Positions 26,032-34,247 of a stretch of DNA of 64,000 bases are shown here, piece by piece. The position numbers and the translations under genes are program-made. The DNA is from an uncultured Lachnospiraceae bacterium (GTDB taxonomy: Bacteria; Bacillota; Clostridia; Lachnospirales; Lachnospiraceae): NCBI GenBank assembly GCA_903789615.1, contig CAIFEV010000001.1, forward strand, positions 434,001 through 498,000. Reading direction: 5' to 3'. Under the pieces are notes generated by a model. That model did no database searches, was not told where the DNA came from, and saw only the letters and a program-made list of their open reading frames with translations. Positions within the stretch are counted from its first letter, which is position 1. Each line of letters opens with the position of its first letter.

Positions 26032-28882
26032 AATCGCCGTCACGATCCGCAATATCTTCCGGCAGCGTCTTTTTCCGGTTCTGCTTGTTCTGGCCATTCT
26101 TTTCGGTGTGCTGTCCAAGCGGGTATTCGCTCTGCAGATCTTAAGCTCCGACCAGTACAACACCGGCCTTTCCAGCTCGATTGAAAAGACGATGACCACC
26201 CAGGCCACCCGCGGCCGCATATTTGACCGCAACGGCGTGCTTCTGGCGTATGATGATCTTTCCTATGCTGTCGTTATCTCCGATTCGGGCTATTATTCGA
26301 CGACGGAAGAAAAGAACGCGAAAATCAACAGCGGCATCGACAAGGCGCTCTCCATCATCGAGAAGAACGGCGACTCCTATCGCCAGGATTTTGACATGAC
26401 CTACAACGGAGAGACCGGAGAGTTTGAATTTCTGGACACCGGGCGCACGCAGCTCGGATTCCTGCGCGATGTCTACGGTCTCACATCCATCAGCGAGCTT
26501 ACGCAGCAGCAGCAGAACGCGACACCGGAAGATGTCATAACCTATCTCTGTGACAAATACGCTGTAGACCGAAGTGCCCAGCCGCCGGAGTACATGCTGG
26601 AGCTTTTTTATCTGCGGATTCAGATGGATGCGAACTCCTACAGCCGCTACACGACATTTACCATCGCGACGGACATCAGCGATGAGACGATGGCGGCGAT
26701 CCGCGAGAATGCGGACGACCTGGCCGGCATCGTAATCGACACCCGGACGGTCCGACGCTATAATGACGCGAAGTATTTCTCGTCGATCATCGGATACACC
26801 GGGACGATTTCCTCTTCGCAGCTCGAGGAGCTGAATGCTGCGGGCGGTTCCTACGACAGCAACGACACGGTCGGAAAGACGGGAATCGAGTCCGCAATGG
26901 AGGCAGAACTGGCCGGAATGAAGGGCACGAGAGACGTCTATGTGGACCGGTACGGGCGGATCACGGAGATTCAAAGCGAGACGGATTCCACCGCAGGCCA
27001 TGACGTGTATCTGACCATTGACGCCAGCTATCAGAAGGCGCTCTACGACTTTATCGAAGAAGAACTGGTGCGCCTTATCAAATCAAAACTCATCACGTCC
27101 GGAGAACAGCAGATCTACTCGGAGGACACAGGGATCCTCTCCGACTACAGGATCCGCATGAGTGATGTCGGGTACGCCTGCATCGACAACGGACTGGTGT
27201 CGCTTACGGGAATTGAGTCAGAGGCGACGGCAACAGAAGCAGCCGTTAACCAGACCTATCAGGCGAGACGGCAGACGGTCAATGCATGGATTTCGGACCA
27301 GTTGACCGGGAGCGGTACGCCGTACAGCGATCTCCCAGAGGAATATCGGAATTACATCTGGTACACATTTGAGATGCTGCAGACAAATGGCATCATCAGC
27401 ACCGACAAGATCGATACGAACGATGAAGTCTACACGACCTTCTCAAGCGGCGGCGCCATATCATTCCGGGAATTCCTGGAACACGCTGTCGCGCAGAACT
27501 GGGTTTCCATGGATTCTCTGACTGACAGCCGGTACCTGAGTCTGGAAGAGGCGTTCTCACTCCTGACGGATTACATCACGAACGAACTTTCCTCAGACAG
27601 AAGCTTCACGGAGATGGTATACAAATATCTCTTCGAGGACGGTTCACTCACGGCCCGACAGATGTTCATGCTGCTGTATGAGCAGGGATATCTTCAGGAT
27701 ACGGATGGTTACTACGCCCAGCTGGCAAGCGGCACCATAAACCCGCTCGACTATTTTGAGACGGCGCTGGACCGCCGGATCATCACGCCGGGAGAAATCG
27801 GGCTGATTGTGTGCTCTGGATCGGCGACGGTCGTGGATCCGTCAAACGGGCAGCTGCTCGCCCTCGTGTCGTATCCGGGATACGACAACAACCGTTTGAG
27901 CGGAACAATTGACAACAGTTATTACACACAAATCAACCTGAACAATTCGAAGCCGATGTACAACTGGGCGGCACAGTCCCAGACGGCACCGGGTTCGTGC
28001 TTCAAGATTGTGACGGCTGTCAGCGCGCTGATGAACGGCATCATTACGCCGGATACGGAGATTTACTGCTCCGGCCTGTTCACGGAAGTTACGCCGAATC
28101 CGCACTGCTGGATATTCCCCGGCGAACACGGTTCCGAGAGTCTGTTTGAGGCCATCCGCGATTCATGCAACGTCTACTTCAACACGCTGGGATATGATCT
28201 GGCAAAGAGTCAGGACGGCACCTACAATTCGACATATGCAACCAATATACTGAAATCCTATGCGCAGGCGCTCGGCCTGGCTTCGGAGACCGGGATTGAG
28301 ATCGCCGAGTCCGAACCGCAGCCTTCCACGACCAATGCCATCGCGTCTGCGATCGGACAGGGCAATTCCCGGTTCAGCTGCCTGAATCTGGCCCGTTATG
28401 CGGCTACGATTGCAAGCCGCGGGACCAATTACAAGTCTTCTCTGATTTATAAGATAACAGAGTACGGAGGGGATACAATCAGTGAGTTCACACCGGAAGT
28501 TCTGTCGACATTTACCATGGATTCGTCGTACTGGGACGCGATTTTCAAGGGTATGCGGCTGGTGAGCACTATGTATCAGCCGTTGAATAATTTGTACGAT
28601 GTAGTTCAAATCGCCGGCAAGACGGGCACCGCGCAGGACGACCTCACGAAACCGTCGCACGCGAACTATATCTCCTTCGCGCCGTATACGAATCCGGAGA
28701 TAGCCCTCGCGGTCAATATACCGTTCGGGTACGGGTCCATCAACGCGACGGCCGTGGCAGCGGATTTCTACCGGTATTATTACGGTCTGAACACGGAAGA
28801 CGAGATTCTCACCAATCCGGCTTTAAATGACTCGACGGCCGGACAGCAGCTCGTCTCAAGCACGACAATGCTCTCGGAGTGA
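26012..28882 (+). CDS. mrdA: Penicillin-binding protein 2 (elongation-specific transpeptidase) with a large insertion
   Basis: 956 residues, about 300 more than E. coli PBP2. ATG 26012 follows GGAGAGGAGAG and overlaps the mreD end. An N-terminal membrane anchor (about 20-40) is followed by the dimerisation domain with TRGRIFDRNG. The transpeptidase domain has SxxK as Ser662-Cys-Phe-Lys665, SxN as Ser718-Cys-Asn720 and Lys870-Thr-Gly872. Between DFIEEELVRL (about 350) and ATVVDPSNGQLL (about 607) lies an insert of roughly 240 mostly helical residues. Together with RodA it polymerises and cross-links peptidoglycan along the cell wall. Large PBP2 forms are common in clostridia; the role of the insert is unknown to me. 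Confidence 0.94.
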   Translation: MKRIFHEIAVTIRNIFRQRLFPVLLVLAILFGVLSKRVFALQILSSDQYNTGLSSSIEKTMTTQATRGRIFDRNGVLLAYDDLSYAVVISDSGYYSTTEEKNAKINSGIDKALSIIEKNGDSYRQDFDMTYNGETGEFEFLDTGRTQLGFLRDVYGLTSISELTQQQQNATPEDVITYLCDKYAVDRSAQPPEYMLELFYLRIQMDANSYSRYTTFTIATDISDETMAAIRENADDLAGIVIDTRTVRRYNDAKYFSSIIGYTGTISSSQLEELNAAGGSYDSNDTVGKTGIESAMEAELAGMKGTRDVYVDRYGRITEIQSETDSTAGHDVYLTIDASYQKALYDFIEEELVRLIKSKLITSGEQQIYSEDTGILSDYRIRMSDVGYACIDNGLVSLTGIESEATATEAAVNQTYQARRQTVNAWISDQLTGSGTPYSDLPEEYRNYIWYTFEMLQTNGIISTDKIDTNDEVYTTFSSGGAISFREFLEHAVAQNWVSMDSLTDSRYLSLEEAFSLLTDYITNELSSDRSFTEMVYKYLFEDGSLTARQMFMLLYEQGYLQDTDGYYAQLASGTINPLDYFETALDRRIITPGEIGLIVCSGSATVVDPSNGQLLALVSYPGYDNNRLSGTIDNSYYTQINLNNSKPMYNWAAQSQTAPGSCFKIVTAVSALMNGIITPDTEIYCSGLFTEVTPNPHCWIFPGEHGSESLFEAIRDSCNVYFNTLGYDLAKSQDGTYNSTYATNILKSYAQALGLASETGIEIAESEPQPSTTNAIASAIGQGNSRFSCLNLARYAATIASRGTNYKSSLIYKITEYGGDTISEFTPEVLSTFTMDSSYWDAIFKGMRLVSTMYQPLNNLYDVVQIAGKTGTAQDDLTKPSHANYISFAPYTNPEIALAVNIPFGYGSINATAVAADFYRYYYGLNTEDEILTNPALNDSTAGQQLVSSTTMLSE

Positions 28883-28923
28883 TAGACAAAACGGGCGGGA
28901 ACCGGGTGAAAGGAGGTGCGGAC

Positions 28924-29754
28924 ATGACACAGCGGATCGCAGTGCTTTCCGGCAGAGGAGGCGCAGGCAAATCGCTTCTTACATGCGGGATCGGAGAGGC
29001 TCTGGCAGGTCTGGGAAAGACAGTGCTTCTGGTTGACGGCAGTCAGGGGCTGCGCAGTCTGGAACTGTATATGGGCCTTACGGAAGGAATTCTGTATACA
29101 TGTCCGGACCTTGCGGCCGGGAAATGCAGAGCGGCAGACGTGCTCGTTGAAGACGAAAATCACCCCGGTCTGTGGCTCCTTCCGGCGGCGCAGAACCTGC
29201 CGTCGGACAAAGACCTGAAGGAAAATTACGGGAAGGCGCTGGAAATAATCCAGAACGGCGGCGAAGACGTGCCGTCTTTTGACTTCATCCTGACGGACTG
29301 CGGCGGCAGTCCGGAGTCCCAGCTGACACTGGCAGCTCTATCTGAGAGGCCGGTGCTTGTCGTATTACCGGATCCGGCGGGACTGCGGGCGGCGGACAAG
29401 CTGCGGAAGCTGACCGCAAAAGAGCCGGAGATGATCATAAACCGTTTTGACAGCAGAGACCTTGCAAAACATCTCCTGCCGTCACCAGGTGAATTCCAGG
29501 AGATGCTGCCGCTTCCGGTTCTGGGCATATTCGAGGAAAATGACGGCCTGCGCCGCGCTGTGCTCACAGGCGGGGATGTCGTGCGGGAGATGCCGGAATT
29601 CGCAAACACGGCGAAACGCCTGCTCGGACAGACAGTGCCGCTCCCGCTCCTGCCGGGGCTTTTGGAAGACGCGTCCGTTCTGGCGGCACAGACACCGGAA
29701 ATTTCAGGAAAACGGGAATCCTTCTGGAGCCGTGTGTTTGGCAGAGGAAAATAA
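28924..29754 (+). CDS. minD: MinD-like ParA-family ATPase with an altered deviant Walker A motif
   Basis: 276 residues from ATG 28924, which has a textbook AAAGGAGGTG ribosome binding site. The fold is MinD-like: SGRGGAGKSLLT at residues 9-20, LLVDGSQGLRSLELYMGL at 35-52, Walker B FDFILTDCGG. A C-terminal amphipathic tail, FWSRVFGRGK, resembles the MinD membrane-targeting helix. MinD's signature lysine (Lys11) is Arg11 here, and the second aspartate of the switch I region (Asp40) is Ser40; Lys16 and Asp38 are kept. minC and minE are not beside it. MinD normally positions division; whether this one cycles ATP is uncertain, so the gene symbol is a family label. Confidence 0.78.
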   Translation: MTQRIAVLSGRGGAGKSLLTCGIGEALAGLGKTVLLVDGSQGLRSLELYMGLTEGILYTCPDLAAGKCRAADVLVEDENHPGLWLLPAAQNLPSDKDLKENYGKALEIIQNGGEDVPSFDFILTDCGGSPESQLTLAALSERPVLVVLPDPAGLRAADKLRKLTAKEPEMIINRFDSRDLAKHLLPSPGEFQEMLPLPVLGIFEENDGLRRAVLTGGDVVREMPEFANTAKRLLGQTVPLPLLPGLLEDASVLAAQTPEISGKRESFWSRVFGRGK

Positions 29755-30945
29755 ATGTTTAAAAAATACGAACTGAAATACTATAATTTCCGCCTGCTTC
29801 TGCTTGTCCTCGCCACGTCCGTGTATGGCGTGATTCTTATCAACACCGCGGACAGCAGTTACACCCTGCGGCAGATTCTGGGCATCCTCATCGGAAGCGC
29901 CGTTCTCATTGCGGCGTCCTTTTTCGACTACCACAGGCTTCTGAAGCTGTACTGGGTTCTGTATCTGGTACTCACGGCACTTCTGGTGCTGACGCTTCTG
30001 TTCGGCCGTGTCTCGCACGGCGCGAAGCGCTGGCTGGTGTTCGGGCCGTTTTCCCTGCAGGCGTCGGAGATCGGGAAGGTTATTCTGATTCTCTTCACCG
30101 TCCGTATGCTCTCCATCTACAGGGAGAAGGTCAACAGCTGGAGCTTCCTGTGTCTGCTGTGGCTGATTCTCCTCGTCCCGCTGGGGTTGACTCTGCGGGA
30201 ACCGGATCTTTCCCAGACGATTCTCACGGCGATGGTTCTGTTCACGGTGATCTTTACGGCGGGCGTGAGTTATAAAAAGATGGGACTGTTCTTTCTGATT
30301 GTCATCCCGCTTACGGCCGGCCTGTTGTTTTACATTCAGCGGCCGGATCAGAAACTGCTGGCGGATTATCAGAGGACCCGTATCATGGCTTTTATTGATC
30401 CGGAGAACTATGATGACAATGTGTATCAGCAGAAATATTCCGAGACGGCCATTGCGACCGGCGGGCTTTCCGGCAAGGGGCTGAACAATGAGGATCCGTC
30501 CTCATTGCTTAATGCCGGCTATATTCCGGAGGCACACACGGATTTTATCTTTGCGGCGGCGGGAGAGGAGCTGGGATTTGTCGGCTGCATGTCGATTATC
30601 CTGCTTCTGGCGGCAATAACGGCGGAATGCCTGTATGTCGGATACCGGGCGCGGGATATGTCCGGCAGGCTTATCTGCACGGGCGTTGCCTGTTATATAG
30701 GATATCAGTCCTTCATCAACATCGGCGTCGTAACCGGGATCCTTCCGAATACCGGACTTGCGCTTCCGTTTTTCAGCTACGGGATGAGTTCCATTGTGAC
30801 CCTGTTCCTGGCTGTCGGGATCGTTCTGAATGTCAGTCTTCAGAGGAATATGGAAAAAGATGACGAGATTAATATTGAACATTTCCGGGGCTTCTCTTAT
30901 TATCATCGGAGAGAGGACACGAACAGGCGAGGAGGTTTGGCATGA
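29755..30945 (+). CDS. rodA: SEDS-family peptidoglycan polymerase RodA
   Basis: 396 residues with about ten membrane segments. This glycosyltransferase polymerises lipid II into glycan strands for elongation, paired with PBP2. Family signatures are GAKRWLVFGPFSLQASEIGK, EPDLSQT, the GLSGKGL...PEAHTDFIFAAAGEELGF loop (the Asp/Glu region needed for activity) and NIGVVTGILPNTGLALPFFSYG. RodA is preferred over FtsW because it lies with mreCD and PBP2. ATG 29755 directly follows the minD-like stop, with GAGGAAAAT upstream. It overlaps mgsA by 4 bases. Confidence 0.95.
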   Translation: MFKKYELKYYNFRLLLLVLATSVYGVILINTADSSYTLRQILGILIGSAVLIAASFFDYHRLLKLYWVLYLVLTALLVLTLLFGRVSHGAKRWLVFGPFSLQASEIGKVILILFTVRMLSIYREKVNSWSFLCLLWLILLVPLGLTLREPDLSQTILTAMVLFTVIFTAGVSYKKMGLFFLIVIPLTAGLLFYIQRPDQKLLADYQRTRIMAFIDPENYDDNVYQQKYSETAIATGGLSGKGLNNEDPSSLLNAGYIPEAHTDFIFAAAGEELGFVGCMSIILLLAAITAECLYVGYRARDMSGRLICTGVACYIGYQSFINIGVVTGILPNTGLALPFFSYGMSSIVTLFLAVGIVLNVSLQRNMEKDDEINIEHFRGFSYYHRREDTNRRGGLA

Positions 30946-31337
30946 AAATTGCACTGATCGCACATGATTCAAAGAAAGAGCTTATGCAGAATTTCTGCAT
31001 TGCATACCGCGATATTCTGGCAAAGAACGAACTCTACGCGACCGGAACGACCGGAAGGCTTATCGAGAATGCAACGGGACTGCGGGTATATAAATATCTG
31101 GCCGGATATCTGGGCGGTACGGAACAAATCTGTGCGCAGATCGAGGACAATACGTTTGACCTTGTGATTTTTCTGCGGGAGGCAAACAACCCGCACATCA
31201 ACGACGTTGACCCCGGACACATCTGCAAGCTCTGCGATATCTACAACATCCCGCTTGCGACCAATGCGGCCACTGCCGAACTTCTGATCAAGGCCATGGA
31301 CAGAGGAGATCTGGACTGGCGCGAAATGTACCAGTGA
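30942..31337 (+). CDS. mgsA: Methylglyoxal synthase family protein with altered catalytic residues
   Basis: 131 residues, usual length. The fold markers are present: IALIAHD (His8), LYATGTTGRLI (phosphate site) and IYNIPLATNAATAELLI. Methylglyoxal synthase converts dihydroxyacetone phosphate to methylglyoxal. In E. coli the catalytic base Asp71 sits in GGDQQ; here the segment is GGTEQ (Thr60). Asp91 of FWDPL is Glu80, and His98 has no same-position match. This may be a family variant with weak or different activity. It overlaps rodA (ATGA) with GGAGG upstream, a position mgsA also has in related clostridia. Confidence 0.8.
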   Translation: MKIALIAHDSKKELMQNFCIAYRDILAKNELYATGTTGRLIENATGLRVYKYLAGYLGGTEQICAQIEDNTFDLVIFLREANNPHINDVDPGHICKLCDIYNIPLATNAATAELLIKAMDRGDLDWREMYQ

Positions 31338-31364
31338 CGGCACGGACAGGAGATTTGAGCAGCG

Positions 31365-32771
31365 GTGGCAGATAAACAGAATTCAAAAAAGAATATCCTG
31401 CGCATCGGGCAGCGGCCGAAAATCGCCGCCGGCATTTTCCTGATCATTGTTTTTTATCTGATCTGCTTCATAGCGATGTACATGACACGCAAAAAAGTGC
31501 AGGTCTACGAAGTGAATGCCGGTTCTGTCGCATACACCTCCACATTCACCGGCCTGGCCGTGCGGGAGGAGACGGTTGTCGACTCATCGTACACCGGTAC
31601 CTTCAATATCTATCAGCATGAAGGAAACAGGGTGAAGGCGGGCGATATCGTCTGCACGGTCGACGAGACCGGAAAGATCGCCGGGCAGCTCTCGCAGTAC
31701 ACGGCCAATGCCGGAGATCAGCTCGGAAGTGACGACATCCGTTCCATGATCTCTTCGATAAATGCCTACAAAACCAACTACGGCAGCGCGGGACTTTCCG
31801 GCCTGTATTCCCTGAGAAGCGAATTGAATTCGGTTATCCTGGGCGCCGTGACATCGGAGATTGAAGCAGGCCTTGACAGCATTCTGGCATCTTCCGGTTC
31901 GTCCGGTTCCTTTCAGAAGCTGACGGCGGATCAGGCCGGGTATGTCGTTTACTCTACAGACGGTTATGAGTCGCTTGATGACTCGAACTTTACGTCGGAT
32001 AAATTTGACCAGGCGGTGTATTCGCAGAAAAGAACCGAGAACAACGCCACGATTAACGCGGGAGATCCGGCCTACAAGCTTATAACCAGTGAAAACTGGT
32101 ATATCCTGATTCAGCTTTCCGACAGTCAGATAAGTGCCAATGGTCTGCAGAACAAGACTTCGGTGACTGTGGATTTCCTGGAGGACAACATTTCCACGAC
32201 GGCCAATTTCCAGATCATCACGAAGGACGGCCAGAATTACGGCAAGATCACACTCAACAAGTATGTCGTGCGCTACTGCACAGATCGTTTTGTCAATATC
32301 CGGCTTGTGACGACAAGACCGACAGGTCTGAAAATACCGGCATCCGCCGTGGTTCAGCAGAGCTACTATGCCATTCCCTCCTCCTATGTGACGCAGGGAG
32401 GCCCGGACGGGAGCAATGGATTTATCGCAGAGATGACGGACTCGTCCGGCGGGACGGTTCAGACATTTGTCAGCCCGGACATCCTGACGGATCCGGCGGA
32501 TTCCGGTTTTGTTTATGTAAGCCGGAATGAACTGACAGAGGGGACGAATCTGCTGGCGCCCGATTCCAATGACCGGTTTGTCGTCGGACCGACCGGCACA
32601 GTCAGCGGTGTTTACCGGATCAATACCGGATACACGGTCTTTGTGCCGATTTATATCATCGATTCGTCGGACGAGTGCATCATTGCCAGCACGAAATACG
32701 GAAGCCTGACCAATTACGACCGCATCGTGCTGACGGCAAGAGACTACTCGGAAAATGAACTCATCTATTGA
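31365..32771 (+). CDS. HlyD/RND-adaptor-like membrane protein
   Basis: 468 residues. A short cytoplasmic N-terminus is followed by one membrane segment (about 23-42, AGIFLIIVFYLICFIAMYM), then an extracytoplasmic part. That part has two half-motifs of a lipoyl/barrel-sandwich type (GTFNIYQHEGNRVKAGDIVC and, after a helical hairpin, KLTADQAGYVVYSTDG), then a beta-barrel with LKIPASAVV. This is the layout of membrane fusion adaptors, but no ABC or RND partner is nearby. Its position before yggS-sepF is conserved in clostridia, so a role in the envelope or division is more likely than classic efflux. The start is GTG 31365 with AGGAGA upstream. Confidence 0.78.
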   Translation: MADKQNSKKNILRIGQRPKIAAGIFLIIVFYLICFIAMYMTRKKVQVYEVNAGSVAYTSTFTGLAVREETVVDSSYTGTFNIYQHEGNRVKAGDIVCTVDETGKIAGQLSQYTANAGDQLGSDDIRSMISSINAYKTNYGSAGLSGLYSLRSELNSVILGAVTSEIEAGLDSILASSGSSGSFQKLTADQAGYVVYSTDGYESLDDSNFTSDKFDQAVYSQKRTENNATINAGDPAYKLITSENWYILIQLSDSQISANGLQNKTSVTVDFLEDNISTTANFQIITKDGQNYGKITLNKYVVRYCTDRFVNIRLVTTRPTGLKIPASAVVQQSYYAIPSSYVTQGGPDGSNGFIAEMTDSSGGTVQTFVSPDILTDPADSGFVYVSRNELTEGTNLLAPDSNDRFVVGPTGTVSGVYRINTGYTVFVPIYIIDSSDECIIASTKYGSLTNYDRIVLTARDYSENELIY

Positions 32772-32808
32772 TTTTGACAACAGCAAGCTGCAGAAAGAAG
32801 GGATTTTT

Positions 32809-33516
32809 GTGGAAGAAACAGATGTAATCCGCAACCGGGACGAAGTTCTCGCTGAAATAGCCGAAGCCTGCCGCAGAAGCGGGAGAGATCCGAAGGAGGT
32901 CACGCTGATTGCCGTCAGCAAGACAAAACCGGAAGAGATGATCCGAACGCTGTATGAGGCTGGAACGAGAGATTTCGGGGAAAACTACGTTCAGGAGCTG
33001 GACAGCAAAATTGCAGACCTTCCGGAGGACATCCGCTGGCACATGATCGGACATCTTCAGCGGAACAAAGTGAAATATATCGTGGGCAGGACGGCTATGA
33101 TTCACTCTGTGGACTCGCTGCGGCTCGCGGAGGAGATCAGCAAGGAATCCGTGAAGAAAAATGTCATCTCCCGTGTTCTCATCGAAGTCAATGTCGCGCA
33201 GGAAGAAAACAAGTTCGGGTTCCGGCTTGACGAAGTGATTCCGTTCCTGAAGCAGGCCTCTGTTCTTCCTGGCATTGTCTTTTGCGGACTAATGACGAGT
33301 GCTCCGTACACGGAGAATCCGGAAGACAACCGTGCATATTTTAAAGCTCTGAAAAAACTTGAGATTGACATTAACCGCTCAGGCATAGATAATATACAGA
33401 TGGATGTACTTTCCATGGGTATGACGTGCGATTACAAAGTCGCCGTTGAGGAAGGTGCCACCTGCGTGAGGGTCGGAACGGCTATTTTCGGTGCGCGGGA
33501 TTATTCTAATAAATAA
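32809..33516 (+). CDS. YggS-family PLP homeostasis protein
   Basis: 235 residues from GTG 32809, which has AGAAGGGA upstream; an earlier ATG at 32755 inside the previous gene is possible but would add an untypical tail. It is a PLP-binding TIM barrel with the lysine in LIAVSKTKP, then DFGENYVQEL, WHMIGHLQRNKVK, GLMTSAPY and LSMGMTCDYKVAVEEGATCVRVGTAIFG, all family signatures. These proteins buffer free PLP and affect amino acid balance. yggS next to sepF is a standard Firmicutes pairing. Confidence 0.94.
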   Translation: MEETDVIRNRDEVLAEIAEACRRSGRDPKEVTLIAVSKTKPEEMIRTLYEAGTRDFGENYVQELDSKIADLPEDIRWHMIGHLQRNKVKYIVGRTAMIHSVDSLRLAEEISKESVKKNVISRVLIEVNVAQEENKFGFRLDEVIPFLKQASVLPGIVFCGLMTSAPYTENPEDNRAYFKALKKLEIDINRSGIDNIQMDVLSMGMTCDYKVAVEEGATCVRVGTAIFGARDYSNK

Positions 33517-33533
33517 GATGGAGACTCTTTCAA

Positions 33534-34073
33534 ATGAGTATTTTTAGTAAATTCGCAGATATTTTCAGAGAACCGGACGATGACTTTGATGACGATTACG
33601 ACGATGATTACGGATATGATGACGAGGACGGCACTGCCGTAAAGAGCAGACGGACGGCCAGATCGGGCGGAAACACCGGGGATGGTGCTTCTGATGATGA
33701 CGGCAGACCGGTTCTGCGGCAGAAGAACAACAAGAAAATTGTTCCTTACAGATCGCAGGGAAAGGGAACCATGGAAGTTGTTGTGTTAAAGCCGGAAGGA
33801 ATGGAAGATGTCAATGTCGTGACGGACACGCTTCTTCAGGGACGTGCGGTCATCATCAATCTGGAAGGCCAGCGGATTGAAATCGCGCAGAGAATTATCG
33901 ACTATACATCCGGTTCCTGCTATGCTATCAGCGGAAACCTCAGGCGGATCACAAGCTACATCTTCCTTGTGACCCCTCCGAACATCGAGATCTCCGGTGA
34001 TGTCACGGAACTCGCCAATTCAGGAGACATTGATCTGAATTCCTACAGAAACGGATCGACTGTCCGTTTCTGA
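33534..34073 (+). CDS. sepF: Cell division protein SepF
   Basis: 179 residues. It binds FtsZ and the membrane and helps build the septum. The N-terminus (MSIFSKFADIFREP) is the likely membrane-binding amphipathic helix. A strongly acidic linker (about 17-35, mostly Asp) is followed by the SepF core from about residue 85: VVVLKPEGMEDVNVVTDTLLQGRAVIINLE, then RIIDYTSGSCYAISGNLRRI and the closing FLVTPPNIEISGD. ATG 33534 follows ATGGAGACTC. A hairpin terminator follows. Confidence 0.95.
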   Translation: MSIFSKFADIFREPDDDFDDDYDDDYGYDDEDGTAVKSRRTARSGGNTGDGASDDDGRPVLRQKNNKKIVPYRSQGKGTMEVVVLKPEGMEDVNVVTDTLLQGRAVIINLEGQRIEIAQRIIDYTSGSCYAISGNLRRITSYIFLVTPPNIEISGDVTELANSGDIDLNSYRNGSTVRF

Positions 34074-34105
34074 TGCGAACTGATGTGTAAAAATGCGTCC
34101 GATAT

Positions 34106-34133
34106 TTGACAGGCTGTTTCGCGCTGCGATACT
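34106..34133 (+). promoter_or_regulatory. Predicted promoter for aroB-lspA-rluD
   Basis: TTGACA (34106-34111), a 16-base spacer and GATACT (34128-34133). It lies between sepF and a hairpin with a T run (34168-34217), so a transcript from it would meet that terminator before aroB at 34248. Confidence 0.5.
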
Positions 34134-34167
34134 TGTCTTCGGCGCACCTGCAAACAACAGCATACAC

Positions 34168-34217
34168 AGCCGTCTGTTCCGTACCTTTGCAAGAGGGCAG
34201 GCAGACGGCTTGTTTTT
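34168..34217 (+). terminator. Terminator after sepF, or attenuator before aroB
   Basis: AGCCGTCTG (34168-34176) pairs perfectly with CAGACGGCT (34202-34210), followed by TTGTTTTT. The loop is long (25 bases). It can end the sepF transcript and, if the promoter at 34106 is real, also attenuate aroB. Confidence 0.65.
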
Positions 34218-34247
34218 CGTACCCCGGCAGAAGGAAAAGAGGCATAC

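Noticed and set aside
31584-32921. Long antisense open frame (445 codons) opposite the HlyD-like gene
   Set aside because: It mirrors a well-supported coding gene, has no ribosome binding site and no recognisable motif. Similar shadow frames lie opposite mutS (17445-18371), PBP2 (26141-27001), mutL (19538-20494) and the TAXI gene (45390-46466).
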